This document shows, one piece after another, positions 34,306 through 44,422 of a stretch of 64,000 bases of DNA. Source of the stretch: Chitinophagaceae bacterium (lineage in GTDB: Bacteria; Bacteroidota; Bacteroidia; Chitinophagales; Chitinophagaceae). The notes beneath the pieces are model-generated. The model worked only from the letters and a program-made list of their open reading frames with translations. It had not been told where the DNA came from and made no database searches. The first letter of the stretch is position 1. Every line of letters begins with the position of its first letter. The stretch lies in assembly GCA_947488765.1 (NCBI GenBank), contig CANLAE010000011.1, forward strand, positions 24,941 to 88,940, written 5' to 3'. Both the position numbers and the translations under genes were made by a program.

Positions 34306-34952
34306 GCTTTAAAACTTATATATTTGCTATATTAATAATATTAATTAATCTAGTGCAAATTATCAAATTTTAAAACAAAATTGACTATAAATATTACATT
34401 TATTATATTATAATATATATTTTTCAGTGTAAATAGTATTGAACAATAAAAAAGGACTGAAAAATAAATGAGAATAAATTAATTAAGCCAAATTTTTATC
34501 TGCATTGATTTTGCCAAATGATGTTCGAATTATCAACTTTTCAAAGTTAAATTTAGTAGAAGTATCGAAAGCACTTCCAGAACATCAAACAACATTGCTT
34601 GCCTTTCTATTTATTGAACAAAATGAAACAATAAATCTACTTTTTGATCCTCGTTTATAAAAATTGTTTGTAGTAAAGAATCAATAATTTCTAGATGTCT
34701 AACTCCATTCTTGTAACCATCCTCACAATTAAGTAATTATAATGATACAAGAATATCAGTTTTTCTAATGTATAAAATGGCAAGGAAGGAAATAACTATT
34801 GTATAATTGATATTTTATGCTAACAAAACTCTTAAATTAGTTAAGGGCATTGTTGTTTGAATTAGTCGTAAAATTTAATTTATAATAAGCAAGCCTGGTA
34901 TTAGTAACTTGCAAATAATAGAATCCTTTCGAGGTTCTGCAAACACTTTTAC
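34306..34952. other. Long gene-free stretch between amt and rpoB
   Basis: About 650 bases without a recognised gene. A 51-codon open frame with a TTG start at 34505-34660 (plus strand) reads VRIINFSKLNLVEVSKALPE in its middle and has a protein-like composition. Another short frame on the minus strand at about 34617-34740, overlapping it, reads EDGYKNGVRHLEIIDSLLQT, with no start. Since both cannot be real in the overlap, at most one is a remnant of a gene. The rest is AT-rich spacer. Confidence 0.35.
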
Positions 34953-34983
34953 AAAAAAAAGAGGCTACCATTTGGCAGCCTCT
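34953..34983 (-). terminator. Terminator directly after rpoB
   Basis: GAGGCT (34961-34966) and AGCCTC (34977-34982) form the base of a stem that extends inward with a few more pairs. On the minus strand the hairpin is followed by a run of eight T (34953-34960). It lies about 22 bases past the rpoB stop, which shows that transcription ends here rather than continuing into rpoC. Confidence 0.8.
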
Positions 34984-35004
34984 TGGCAATATACAATTTT
35001 TTGC

Positions 35005-38000
35005 TTAATCAAATTTCAGGTCTAAACCTAATCCTCTTAATTCATGAACCAATACATTGAATGATTCAGGAACACCGGCTTTAGGGATATTCTCACCTTT
35101 TACAATTGCCTCATAGGTTTTTGCACGGCCGATGATATCATCTGATTTAAGTGTCAATAATTCTTGTAAGATATTTGCAGCACCATAAGCTTCCAATGCC
35201 CAAACCTCCATCTCACCAAAACGCTGACCACCAAATTGTGCTTTACCGCCCAATGGTTGTTGCGTAATTAAGCTGTATGGTCCGATAGAACGTGCATGCA
35301 TTTTATCATCAACCATATGGTGTAATTTGATTACATAAATAACACCAACAGTTGCTTTTTGATGGAAACGTTCTCCCGTTTCACCATCATAAAGGTAGGT
35401 ATGTCCATTTAATGGAATATCTGCTTCTTTACAATAGTTTTCAATTTCTGTGGTAGTAGCACCATCAAAAATTGGCGTTGCAAATTTTACTCCAAGTTTC
35501 TTAGCACTCCATCCTAAAATGGTTTCATAGATTTGTCCTAAGTTCATACGAGAAGGTACCCCTAATGGATTCAATACAATGTCAACTGGTGTACCATCTT
35601 CCATAAAAGGCATATCCTCTGCACGTACAATTTTAGCAACAATCCCTTTATTTCCGTGACGTCCAGCCATTTTATCTCCTACTTTCAACTTACGTTTTAC
35701 AGCAAGATATACTTTAGCTAATTTCAAAACGCCAGCAGGTAATTCGTCTCCAATTGAAATATTAAATTTCTCTCTTTTGTATCTACCCAACTCTTCGTTG
35801 AACTTAATATTATAGTTGTGCAACAAAGTATTGATTGCATCATCAGTTTTTGCATCACCTGTCCAACCTAATGGATTTACGTTTGCAAAATCAATTGAAG
35901 CGATATTTTTAGGATTAAATTTAGCAGCTTTTCCTACTAACATTTCACCAAAATTATTGCTAACTCCTTGAGAAGTTTTGTCTTTCAACAACATTCCCAA
36001 TTTATTCAATAATTGTTCTTTAATATCATCTTCGTTTTGCAGATGTGTTTTCTCTACCTTATCCAACAATGCTTTTTCACGAACCTTTGCATTCTTATCT
36101 TTCTTGGCACGTTGGAATAATTTTTTGTCAATTACAACACCTTCAGTTCCGTTAGGAGCTTTCAAAGAAGCATCTTTGGCATCGCCAGCTTTATCGCCGA
36201 AGATTGCACGTAATAACTTCTCTTCTGGAGTTGGATCACTTTCACCTTTTGGTGTAATTTTTCCAATTAAAATATCCCCTTCTTTAATAGTTGCACCAAT
36301 ACGAATAATACCGTTTTCATCTAAATCTTTGGTTGCTTCTTCACTAACATTCGGAATATCCGGAGTTAATTCTTCTTCACCCAATTTAGTGTCACGAACT
36401 TCTAATTCATATTCATCAATATGTACAGAAGTAAACCAATCTTCACGAACTACTTTTTCATTGATTACAATCGCATCTTCAAAGTTGTATCCTTTCCAAG
36501 GCATGAAGGCAACTTGTAAATTTCTACCTAAAGCTAATTCACCATTTTTGGTTGCGTACCCTTCAGTTAAGAAATCACCTTTTTTAACCTTTTGTCCCTT
36601 AGATACTGCTGGGCTTAAGTTAATACAAGTAGCCTGATTCGTTTTAATGAATTTAGTAATTTTATAAATTCTTAAATCATCATCAAAACTTGTCAAACGA
36701 TCTTCGTCATTTCTTTCATAACGAACATGTATTTCATTAGCATCAACAAATTCTATAACACCATTCCCTTCGGCATGTAATTGAATCCTTGCATCACGTG
36801 CAGCTCTTCCTTCTAATCCTGTACCCACAACTGGTGCTTCAGGACGAACTAATGGAACAGCTTGACGTTGCATGTTAGATCCCATCAATGCACGGTTGGC
36901 ATCATCATGTTCTAAGAATGGAATTAATGAAGCACTTAACCCTACAATTTGGTTTGGTGCAACGTCCATGTATTGAACATCATTTTTATCAAGAATAGGG
37001 AAATCACCTGTTTCACGACTTACAATCTTACTTTCAGTAAAGTTTCCTTTGTCATCCAATGGCGTATTACTTTGTGCAATTTTTGCAGAATCTTCTTCTT
37101 CAGCACTCAAGAAAGTTAATTCTTTCATGTTTACTTTTCCATTCTCTACTTTACGATAAGGCGTTTCAATAAAGCCCATATCATTGATAGCAGCATGCAC
37201 ACACAAAGTTGAAATCAAACCAATGTTTGGTCCTTCCGGAGTTTCAATAGTACACAAACGACCGTAGTGGGAATAGTGTACATCTCGAACCTCAAAGCCA
37301 GCTCTTTCTCTGCTTAAACCACCGGGTCCAAGAGCTGAAATACGACGTTTGTGCGTAATTTCAGAAAGCGGATTTGTTTGATCTAAGAATTGAGATAACT
37401 GTGATGTTCCAAAGAATGAATTGATTACAGAAGATAATGTTCTTGCATTAATCAAATCTACCGGAGTAAATACTTCATTGTCACGAACGTTCATTCTTTC
37501 ACGAATAGTACGAGCCATACGAGCCAAGCCCACACCAAACTGAGCATACAATTGTTCGCCTACAGTACGTACACGACGATTGCTTAAATGGTCAATATCA
37601 TCAATCTCAGCTTTCGCATTTGTTAAACGAACCAGGTATTTAATGATTTCAATAATGTCTTGTTTGGTTAATACCTTTTTTGTTAAAGAATATTCCAATC
37701 CAAGTTTCTTATTGATTTTATAACGGCCCACTTCACCTAAATCATATCTCTTATCAGAGAAGAATAATTTATCAATGATTCCACGGGCAGTTTCATTATC
37801 AGGAGCATCAGCACCACGTAATTGACGATAAATCAATTGAACGGCTTCAAGCTCACTATTACTGGTATCTTTATTTAATGTATTGTAGATGATCGCATAA
37901 TCTCCACCAACATCTTCTCTTTGCAAGAAAACGCTTTTGATTTCCATTTCAATGATTGTGTCGATTGCTTCTTCATCCAACACAACATCACGCTCCATTA

Positions 38001-38808
38001 CAATTTCATTACGCTCAATACTTACAACTTCACCTGTATCCTCATCAACAAAATCTTCTACCCAAGTACGAAGTACACGAGCAGCCAATCTTTTGCCAAC
38101 ATGTTTTAATAATTCTTTTTTATCAGCATTCACCTCATCGGCCATACCAAATAATTCAAGAATATCTTTATCAGTTTCAAAACCTATGGAACGTAATAAT
38201 GTAGTTACCGGGAATTTCTTTTTACGATCGATGTATGCATACATAACATTGTTGATGTCTGTTGCAAACTCCATCCAAGCTCCTTTGAAAGGGATTACCC
38301 TTGCAGAGTAAATTTTAGTTCCGTTCGGGTGAACAGATTGACCAAAAAATACGCCCGGACTACGGTGTAATTGTGAAACAACAACACGTTCAGCACCATT
38401 CACTACGAAAGTACCTCTTGGTGTCATGTACGGAATATTTCCTAAGAATACATCTTGTACAATTGTCTGGAAATCGACGTGTTCCTCATCATTACAACTC
38501 AAACGAAGTTTTGCCTTTAGAGGCACAGCGTAGGTTAAGCCACGCTCCATACATTCGTCGATAGAATAACGGGGGGGATCAATAAAATAATCCAAGAATT
38601 CCAACACGAAAATATTTCTGGTGTCAGTGATCGGAAAATTATCCTTGAATACTCGGAATAATCCTTCCACATCACGTTTGTCAGGAGTAGTTTCTAACTG
38701 GAAAAATTCTTTGAAAGACTCTAATTGAATGTCTAATAAATCGGGTGTTTCAGCAAGATGTTTTGTTTTACCGAAGTTTACCCTGTTGTTCAAAGTTTTT
38801 GTTGACAT
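35005..38808 (-). CDS. rpoB: DNA-directed RNA polymerase subunit beta
   Basis: The 1,267-residue catalytic beta subunit of RNA polymerase, of normal Bacteroidota length. The rifampicin-pocket region reads [20 protein letters not shown] followed by [17 protein letters not shown], with the sensitive-type residues at the positions equivalent to Asp 516, His 526 and Ser 531 of E. coli. The conserved [10 protein letters not shown], the [19 protein letters not shown] switch/active-site region, the [18 protein letters not shown] block and the C-terminal clamp-connecting region are all present. Neither rpoC nor the ribosomal protein genes that normally accompany rpoB are beside it, and a terminator follows directly. 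Confidence 0.98.
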   Translation of the reverse strand: MSTKTLNNRVNFGKTKHLAETPDLLDIQLESFKEFFQLETTPDKRDVEGLFRVFKDNFPITDTRNIFVLEFLDYFIDPPRYSIDECMERGLTYAVPLKAKLRLSCNDEEHVDFQTIVQDVFLGNIPYMTPRGTFVVNGAERVVVSQLHRSPGVFFGQSVHPNGTKIYSARVIPFKGAWMEFATDINNVMYAYIDRKKKFPVTTLLRSIGFETDKDILELFGMADEVNADKKELLKHVGKRLAARVLRTWVEDFVDEDTGEVVSIERNEIVMERDVVLDEEAIDTIIEMEIKSVFLQREDVGGDYAIIYNTLNKDTSNSELEAVQLIYRQLRGADAPDNETARGIIDKLFFSDKRYDLGEVGRYKINKKLGLEYSLTKKVLTKQDIIEIIKYLVRLTNAKAEIDDIDHLSNRRVRTVGEQLYAQFGVGLARMARTIRERMNVRDNEVFTPVDLINARTLSSVINSFFGTSQLSQFLDQTNPLSEITHKRRISALGPGGLSRERAGFEVRDVHYSHYGRLCTIETPEGPNIGLISTLCVHAAINDMGFIETPYRKVENGKVNMKELTFLSAEEEDSAKIAQSNTPLDDKGNFTESKIVSRETGDFPILDKNDVQYMDVAPNQIVGLSASLIPFLEHDDANRALMGSNMQRQAVPLVRPEAPVVGTGLEGRAARDARIQLHAEGNGVIEFVDANEIHVRYERNDEDRLTSFDDDLRIYKITKFIKTNQATCINLSPAVSKGQKVKKGDFLTEGYATKNGELALGRNLQVAFMPWKGYNFEDAIVINEKVVREDWFTSVHIDEYELEVRDTKLGEEELTPDIPNVSEEATKDLDENGIIRIGATIKEGDILIGKITPKGESDPTPEEKLLRAIFGDKAGDAKDASLKAPNGTEGVVIDKKLFQRAKKDKNAKVREKALLDKVEKTHLQNEDDIKEQLLNKLGMLLKDKTSQGVSNNFGEMLVGKAAKFNPKNIASIDFANVNPLGWTGDAKTDDAINTLLHNYNIKFNEELGRYKREKFNISIGDELPAGVLKLAKVYLAVKRKLKVGDKMAGRHGNKGIVAKIVRAEDMPFMEDGTPVDIVLNPLGVPSRMNLGQIYETILGWSAKKLGVKFATPIFDGATTTEIENYCKEADIPLNGHTYLYDGETGERFHQKATVGVIYVIKLHHMVDDKMHARSIGPYSLITQQPLGGKAQFGGQRFGEMEVWALEAYGAANILQELLTLKSDDIIGRAKTYEAIVKGENIPKAGVPESFNVLVHELRGLGLDLKFD

Positions 38809-38947
38809 AGTATTTTTGTAAAACCGGTTTATTGCAATAATAACTTTGGCGAGAATTTAAAATCCTCTTATTCTTTGCTGTTAAATTTACATCATTTATT
38901 TAATGAAAATAAAAATAATAGTTAGCTTACCAAAATTTAAAGGAGGG

Positions 38948-38955
38948 CAAAAGTA
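38948..38955 (-). promoter_or_regulatory. Bacteroidota -7 promoter element for rpoB
   Basis: On the minus strand these bases read TACTTTTG, a full match to TAnnTTTG, 139 bases before the rpoB ATG at 38808. It supports rpoB having its own promoter with a leader of about 130 bases. Confidence 0.5.
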
Positions 38956-39096
38956 AGGATTGCAATCGAAAGGTAAAAAGAAATTTTAAAAAGAAATAAA
39001 AATTTATAGAAATATTTGTGTAAAACCTCTATTTTCTACCTATTTGAAGGCAATAAATGTTAAAATATCAACTTGATATGTTGGCATTTTATAAAA

Positions 39097-39744
39097 TTAT
39101 GATTTAACAAGTTGCATACATTCATTACAAATTGCGCTAACTACTTCATAATTTCCACTATCAAGCCATTCTTTTCTAAACAATTGACTTCCCATACCAA
39201 CTGCAGTAACACCTGCTCCAAACCAACTTGCAAAGCTTTCTTTGGTTGGTTCTACACCACCGGTAACCATTAATTTTTGTTTTGGAAAAACGGCTTTAAC
39301 CCCTTTTACAAACTTTGCTCCAACCACATCTCCTGGGAATATTTTAATTACTTCACAACCTGCTTGTGCTGCATCATAAATTTCTTTTACTGTCATACAA
39401 CCTGGCATGTAAGGTATTTTGTGCTGGTAACACACATCAAACACTTCGCTTGTATAACATGGTGAAACGATGAAGCTTGCACCTGCACTAATAAAAGCCT
39501 CAGCATCTTTTGATTTTAAAATTGTTCCTGCACCTATTGAATAATTAGGATATTGAGGCAACAATGCAACCAATTCTTTAAAAATATCCAAAGCATTTGC
39601 ACCTCTGTTAGTAAATTCAAATACACGAATTCCGCCTTTGTAACAGGCATCAAAAATATTTTTACAAATAGCTAAATCACTATTATAAAACACGGGAACT
39701 ACAGGATTATCAACTAATTGCTGGATGGTTTGATCTTGAGACAT
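39097..39744 (-). CDS. eda: 2-keto-3-deoxy-6-phosphogluconate aldolase
   Basis: A 215-residue class I aldolase with a (beta/alpha)8 barrel that splits KDPG into pyruvate and glyceraldehyde 3-phosphate, and often also 4-hydroxy-2-oxoglutarate. Visible motifs: GGIRVFEFTNRGANAL near residues 36-51 with the catalytic Glu region, SIGAGTILKSKDAEAFISAG, the Schiff-base lysine in CEVIKIFPGDVVGAKFVKGV near 131-150, and KLMVTGGVEPT near 155-165. It is divergent from the kdgK-like kinase gene at 39996; together they perform the last two steps of uronate (KDG) breakdown. Confidence 0.95.
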   Translation of the reverse strand: MSQDQTIQQLVDNPVVPVFYNSDLAICKNIFDACYKGGIRVFEFTNRGANALDIFKELVALLPQYPNYSIGAGTILKSKDAEAFISAGASFIVSPCYTSEVFDVCYQHKIPYMPGCMTVKEIYDAAQAGCEVIKIFPGDVVGAKFVKGVKAVFPKQKLMVTGGVEPTKESFASWFGAGVTAVGMGSQLFRKEWLDSGNYEVVSAICNECMQLVKS

Positions 39745-39825
39745 AATAATTTATTTATGGATGGTAAAAATACAGGGTTATGCCTATATGAAATAATATG
39801 CTGCAAATAACGCATTAATATTTTA

Positions 39826-39840
39826 CGGAAACGTTTTCGG
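39826..39840. promoter_or_regulatory. LacI-family type operator between eda and kdgK
   Basis: CGGAAACGTTTTCGG is a near-perfect palindrome around a central ACGT (one mismatch), with the central CG step and A/T-rich arms typical of LacI/GalR-family operators. It lies between the two divergent KDG genes and could control both. No LacI-type regulator gene is encoded in the window. Confidence 0.55.
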
Positions 39841-39928
39841 CAAATTAAAAAAAGGTTCATAGGTAATGTTTACGCAATCGAATTCGTAAATTTTTCAAAA
39901 TAAAAAATTCAAAATAGCAGTTTATTTA

Positions 39929-39936
39929 TACTTTTG
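39929..39936 (+). promoter_or_regulatory. Bacteroidota -7 promoter element for the kdgK gene
   Basis: TACTTTTG matches TAnnTTTG and lies 59 bases before the ATG at 39996, about 90 bases downstream of the palindrome. Confidence 0.5.
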
Positions 39937-39995
39937 AACTCATTGCTTACGCTATTGCAATACTAAATTTTATCATCAATAATCAATTAAAAACA

Positions 39996-41021
39996 ATGAG
40001 TAAGAAAGTTGTTACAATGGGTGAGATAATGTTACGTTTATCTACTCCAGATTTTAAGCGTTTTGTTCAGGCAGATAATTTTGATGTTACCTATGGAGGT
40101 GGCGAAGCAAATGTTGCTGCTGCATTATGTAACTACGGATTGAACGGAACATTTGTATCTAAAGTGCCTAATAACCCAATTGGCCAAAGTGCTATCAATC
40201 ATTTACGCCGTTATGGTGTTGATACACAATTTGTTGCTCGTGGAGGTGATAGATTGGGAATTTATTTTTTAGAAACTGGAGCTAGCATGAGGGCTTCTCA
40301 AGTAGTGTATGACAGAGCAGGAGCATCTATTGCTGATGTTGATGCAAGTGAATTTGATTTTGATAAAATTTTTGAAGGTGCTGACTGGTTTCATACAACA
40401 GGTATTACACCGGCATTAAGTGATAAAGCTGCAGCGCTAACATTGGCTGCATTGAAAGCTGCTAAAGCAAAAGGAATTACTACCAGCATTGATTTAAACT
40501 ATAGAAAAAAATTGTGGAGTAAAGAAAAAGCTAGAGAAGTAATGAGCCAGCTTTGTCAATATGTGGATGTATGTATTGGAAACGAAGAAGATGCTGATAC
40601 AACATTGGGCTTCAAAGCAGCCGATACAGATGTTACAAAAGGCGAATTAAACTTAGATGGTTTTAAAGATGTATTCAAACAAATGAAAGCAAAATTTGGT
40701 TTCAAATTCATCGCATCTTCTTTACGTGAAAGCCATAGCGCTAGTGATAATGGTTGGAGTGCATTAGTATATGATGGAACTGATTTTTATCATACCAAAC
40801 AATATAATGTTCGTATAGTAGACAGAGTTGGAAGTGGAGACAGCTTTGCAAGCGGTTTGATTTTTGGTTTAGTAACAGGTATGAAAATGGCTGACGCTGC
40901 TGAATTTGGAGTTGCTGCAAGTGCAATCAAACATACTATTCCGGGTGATTTAAACCATGCTACTTTAGGCGAAGTGAAAGACTTAGTAAAAGGTGATGGT
41001 AGCGGAAGAGTTCAGAGATAA
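39996..41021 (+). CDS. kdgK: 2-dehydro-3-deoxygluconokinase (PfkB family)
   Basis: A 341-residue ribokinase/PfkB-family kinase that phosphorylates 2-keto-3-deoxygluconate (KDG) to KDPG. The N-terminal VVTMGEIMLRLSTPDFKRFV and YGGGEANVAAALCNYG (residues 32-47, the PfkB signature 1 region), the sugar-binding DRLGIYFLETGASMR, and the C-terminal DRVGSGDSFASGLIFGLV near residues 270-287, which carries the catalytic base Asp, are visible. The assignment to KDG rests on divergence from eda and the resemblance of the N-terminus; other sugar substrates are possible. A bidirectional terminator separates it from htrA. Confidence 0.9.
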   Translation: MSKKVVTMGEIMLRLSTPDFKRFVQADNFDVTYGGGEANVAAALCNYGLNGTFVSKVPNNPIGQSAINHLRRYGVDTQFVARGGDRLGIYFLETGASMRASQVVYDRAGASIADVDASEFDFDKIFEGADWFHTTGITPALSDKAAALTLAALKAAKAKGITTSIDLNYRKKLWSKEKAREVMSQLCQYVDVCIGNEEDADTTLGFKAADTDVTKGELNLDGFKDVFKQMKAKFGFKFIASSLRESHSASDNGWSALVYDGTDFYHTKQYNVRIVDRVGSGDSFASGLIFGLVTGMKMADAAEFGVAASAIKHTIPGDLNHATLGEVKDLVKGDGSGRVQR

Positions 41022-41040
41022 TTTAAACATTGCTGTATAA

Positions 41041-41076
41041 AAAAAGGGTTTCCATCAAATAGTGGAAACCCTTTTT
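41041..41076. terminator. Bidirectional terminator between kdgK and htrA
   Basis: AAAAAGGGTTTCCA (41041-41054) and its exact complement TGGAAACCCTTTTT (41063-41076) form a perfect 14-base stem with an 8-base loop. The A- and T-rich ends allow it to serve both convergent genes. Confidence 0.9.
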
Positions 41077-41095
41077 AATTTTAATAATAAATTAT

Positions 41096-42619
41096 TTATT
41101 CTTCACTATCCCCTAGGTTTAATGGATAGGTATAGTTTCCTTCATATCCAGGATAAATACCATCAAATCTTACTTTACCATTCCTAGCATTACTTAATGC
41201 AGCCTTTAATTCTTCAATATTTTTTATATCTACTCCATTTACAGAAGCAATAACAAACCCTTCTTGCATTCTAGTTTTAGATAATAAACCTGTACCTAAT
41301 TTCTTAACTACAACCCCACCTGCAATTTCATTAGCTAATGCTGTTTTCTTATCTAAATTTTCTAATGTACCGCCAATTCTATCGAGAATAGTTGATTTTT
41401 TTACTAGATCAGTATTACCAGCTTTATTTTTTAATGTTACAGAAACTGTATTTTCAATTCCATTTCTTTTATAGCTTACTGTAATCTTATCACCTGGTTT
41501 GTATAATGCAACTTGTTCTACCATTTGTGGCCCACTGTTTACTGGACTTCCATTGATTTTTGTGATGATGTCTTTTTCCTTCAAACCCGCTGCACCACCT
41601 GCACTGCCTTCTGCTACACCTGTAACAAAAACGCCATCGTTTGTTTTCCAAGAACTTCCATATTTTTCATCTAAACTAGCACTCTCTTTGTCAGATATTC
41701 CTTCAGCTATATAAGTAATCCCAATAAATGCTCTTTGTACAGAACCGTATTTCACCATATCTGCAATTGCTTTTTTTACAATGTTTACAGGGATTGCAAA
41801 AGAATAACCCGTGTAATAACCCGTTGGTGAAGCAATAGCTGAATTAATACCAACTAATTCGCCATTTGTATTAATTAAAGCACCACCGCTATTACCCGGA
41901 TTTACAGCAGCATCTGTTTGTATAAAACTCTCAACAGGCGTTTTGCTTTGTCTTTGATTGATATTAATACTTCTTGCTTTAGCACTTACTATACCTGCGC
42001 TCACTGTAACATCTAAACTTAGCGGATAACCAATGGCTAAAACCCATTGACCCAATTTTACATCATCGCTGTTGCCATAAACTAAATAAGGAAATTTATC
42101 CCCTTCTATCTTAATTACTGCTAAGTCAGTGCTTGCATCTGTGCCAATTACCGTTGCCTTGTAAGACTTTTTATTGTTTAATGTAACATTTATTTCGTCG
42201 GCACCATCTACCACATGATTATTGGTAACAATGTACCCATCTTGACTAACTATTACACCACTGCCACTTGCTTGTTGCTCCGGAACAACACGAGGTCCGT
42301 TAAAAAACTGATCAAACATATCGCCACCAAACATATCGCCAAAAGGATTTTGTTGAGGCTGACTATTTGCTACCTGCCGAGCTTTTGTTTTTGTTTTGAT
42401 ATGCACAACAGCAGGAGTTGCAGATGTTGCTGCTGCGGTAAAATCTGCAGGACCACCTGGAACATTATTACCAAAAAAGCCTGCATAATTTACAGGTAAT
42501 TTTCCGGCCTCTTGCGTACCGGCATACTTTTTTTCCATCCATTTGCCATAGCCTACCACACTCAAAATTGCGGTAGTAGCACTAATGGCAACCACAGTTA
42601 AAACGTTTTTGAGATTCAT
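41096..42619 (-). CDS. HtrA/Do-type serine protease with two PDZ domains
   Basis: A periplasmic trypsin-like protease and quality-control factor of about 507 residues. The start at the ATG at 42619 is preferred over a TTG seven codons upstream because it places the hydrophobic segment (VLTVVAISATTAILSVVG) directly at the N-terminus. The catalytic triad is visible: His in TNNHVVDGADE, Asp in ASTDLAVIKIEG and Ser in PGNSGGALINTNGE. Two PDZ domains follow the protease (first near KEKDIITKINGSPV, second near GFVIASVNGVDIKNIEEL). It is monocistronic, with glmM upstream on the same strand. Confidence 0.94.
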   Translation of the reverse strand: MNLKNVLTVVAISATTAILSVVGYGKWMEKKYAGTQEAGKLPVNYAGFFGNNVPGGPADFTAAATSATPAVVHIKTKTKARQVANSQPQQNPFGDMFGGDMFDQFFNGPRVVPEQQASGSGVIVSQDGYIVTNNHVVDGADEINVTLNNKKSYKATVIGTDASTDLAVIKIEGDKFPYLVYGNSDDVKLGQWVLAIGYPLSLDVTVSAGIVSAKARSININQRQSKTPVESFIQTDAAVNPGNSGGALINTNGELVGINSAIASPTGYYTGYSFAIPVNIVKKAIADMVKYGSVQRAFIGITYIAEGISDKESASLDEKYGSSWKTNDGVFVTGVAEGSAGGAAGLKEKDIITKINGSPVNSGPQMVEQVALYKPGDKITVSYKRNGIENTVSVTLKNKAGNTDLVKKSTILDRIGGTLENLDKKTALANEIAGGVVVKKLGTGLLSKTRMQEGFVIASVNGVDIKNIEELKAALSNARNGKVRFDGIYPGYEGNYTYPLNLGDSEE

Positions 42620-42812
42620 AATATTGGATTTTAGATTCAAGATATTTTCAAATTTTATGCCTATCGATATTGCAAGTAAATAAATCTGCTGATTCGTCAG
42701 TTAAAGTATGTCATTATTTAACATTGTTTTACGATTGAACGATAAATTTGACACTACCAAAAAATGTAAATACACTATCCAAAAACAACAAGTTTGAGCC
42801 AACAAAGTAGTA

Positions 42813-44198
42813 TTACATCACCTCTTTAATATCTTTCATTATTTGTTTGGCAATATTATTTGCAGTAGTATCAAAATTACTTTCAGCATAAATACGAATA
42901 ATTGGTTCTGTATTGCTAGTACGCAAATGAACCCAATCATTATCAAATTCTATTTTCAAACCGTCATCAGTATTAACAGGATTATTCTTATATTTTGTTT
43001 GTATCCCTAAGAAAATCTTATTAATATCCACCCCGTTTTCGAGTTCAATTTTATTTTTACTCATAAAATAATCAGGATAAGCATTACGAAGCTGACGGAC
43101 TGATTTTTTTTCCAGTGCCAACTGGGATAAAAACAAAGCAATTCCAATTAATGCATCTCTACCATAATGTAAATCGGGTACAATAATTCCTCCATTTCCT
43201 TCGCCACCGATTACTGCATTTACCTCTTTCATTTTATTTACAACATTCACTTCGCCCACAGCACTAGAAAAGTATTCACCACCATTTTTGATAGTGATAT
43301 CTTTTAATGCACGTGTGCTGCTCATATTGCTAACAGTATTTCCCTTTTTGTGTTGTAAAATATAATCTGCAACTGCAACGAGTGTATATTCTTCTCCAAA
43401 TAAAGTTCCATCTTCACAAACAAAGCAAAGCCTATCCACATCTGGATCTACAGCAATGCCAATATCAGCCTTGTGTTTATTTACTTCATTACATAATTCA
43501 GTTAAATGTTGTGGCAATGGTTCGGGATTATGCGCAAATTTTCCATTGACTTCACTATTTATTACAATAATATCTTTTGCAGACAATCCCAAAGCTTTCA
43601 GCAAATTTGGCACAGCAAATGCACCTGAACTATTAATAGCATCAACTACTACTTTAAATTTTCTTTTTTTAATTGCATCTAAATTGACCAATGGATAGTT
43701 GACAATAGCGTTGATATGTTCCTGAAGTGCAGTTTCATTGAAAGAATAGGTTCCTAATTTATCAACTGATGCGAAAATGTAATCGTCGTTTGAAGCAATT
43801 TTCAAAACCGCTGCTCCATCGGCTCCACTTATAAACTCACCTTTATGGTTTAATAATTTTAACGCATTCCACTCTTTCGGATTGTGGCTTGCAGTAAGAA
43901 TAATACCACCTGCAGCTTGATTAAAAGTAACTGCCATCTCTACAGTAGGTGTTGTACTTAAGCCCACATCAATTACATCAAGACCTAAAGCATTTAATGT
44001 GCTTACAACAAGGCGTTGCACCATTTCTCCGCTAATTCTTCCATCTCTGCCAATAATTACTTTTTTATTGTCTGATTGTTTTATTAACCATGTGCCAAAT
44101 GCTGCTGAAAATCTTACTACATCAAGTGGTGAAAGTGTTTCTCCGGGTTTACCTCCAATCGTTCCTCTAATGCCTGATATACTTTTTATTAATGCCAT
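42813..44198 (-). CDS. glmM: Phosphoglucosamine mutase / phosphohexomutase
   Basis: A 461-residue alpha-D-phosphohexomutase. The four-domain family is shown by SGIRGTIGGKPGE at the N-terminus, the phosphoserine loop GIILTASHNPKEWNALKLLN near residues 94-113, the Mg-binding loop GIAVDPDVDRLCFV near 245-258, the sugar-recognition loop IGGEGNGGIIVPDLHYGRDA near 333-352 and the phosphate-binding RTSNTEPIIRIYAES near the C-terminus. The GEGNGG form of the sugar loop resembles archaeal-type and Bacteroidota GlmM proteins more than E. coli GlmM (GEQSGH). It supplies glucosamine 1-phosphate for cell-wall synthesis; phosphomannomutase activity is the alternative. Confidence 0.88.
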   Translation of the reverse strand: MALIKSISGIRGTIGGKPGETLSPLDVVRFSAAFGTWLIKQSDNKKVIIGRDGRISGEMVQRLVVSTLNALGLDVIDVGLSTTPTVEMAVTFNQAAGGIILTASHNPKEWNALKLLNHKGEFISGADGAAVLKIASNDDYIFASVDKLGTYSFNETALQEHINAIVNYPLVNLDAIKKRKFKVVVDAINSSGAFAVPNLLKALGLSAKDIIVINSEVNGKFAHNPEPLPQHLTELCNEVNKHKADIGIAVDPDVDRLCFVCEDGTLFGEEYTLVAVADYILQHKKGNTVSNMSSTRALKDITIKNGGEYFSSAVGEVNVVNKMKEVNAVIGGEGNGGIIVPDLHYGRDALIGIALFLSQLALEKKSVRQLRNAYPDYFMSKNKIELENGVDINKIFLGIQTKYKNNPVNTDDGLKIEFDNDWVHLRTSNTEPIIRIYAESNFDTTANNIAKQIMKDIKEVM

Positions 44199-44334
44199 TT
44201 ATTTTATTTTCTAGGTCTGCAAATATAATTAAAAAATATAAATAATTTTGGTAAAACCCAATCGAAATAAAGAAAAAATAATCAACTTTACCCATTACTA
44301 GAAGTTAAAAAAATAATCTTAATTAAAAAAAAAG

Positions 44335-44363
44335 TTGAATAATTTTTATCTAAGATACATTTG
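44335..44363 (+). promoter_or_regulatory. Promoter with -33 TTG and -7 TACATTTG
   Basis: TTG at 44335-44337 and TACATTTG at 44356-44363 are separated by 18 bases, a good match to the Bacteroidota promoter TTG-N17-23-TAnnTTTG. It is about 60 bases before the methyltransferase start, and the following PAP2 and CorC-type genes could belong to the same transcript. Confidence 0.65.
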
Positions 44364-44422
44364 CCGTTTAATTATTTTCTTTTTGAAAAAATCTTAGGAA
44401 TAAGTTCAACCCCTTGAAAAAT

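Noticed and set aside
35978..36637. A 219-codon plus-strand open frame inside rpoB
   Set aside because: It is antisense to a highly conserved part of rpoB, is serine- and phenylalanine-rich as expected of a shadow of conserved codons, and matches no family.
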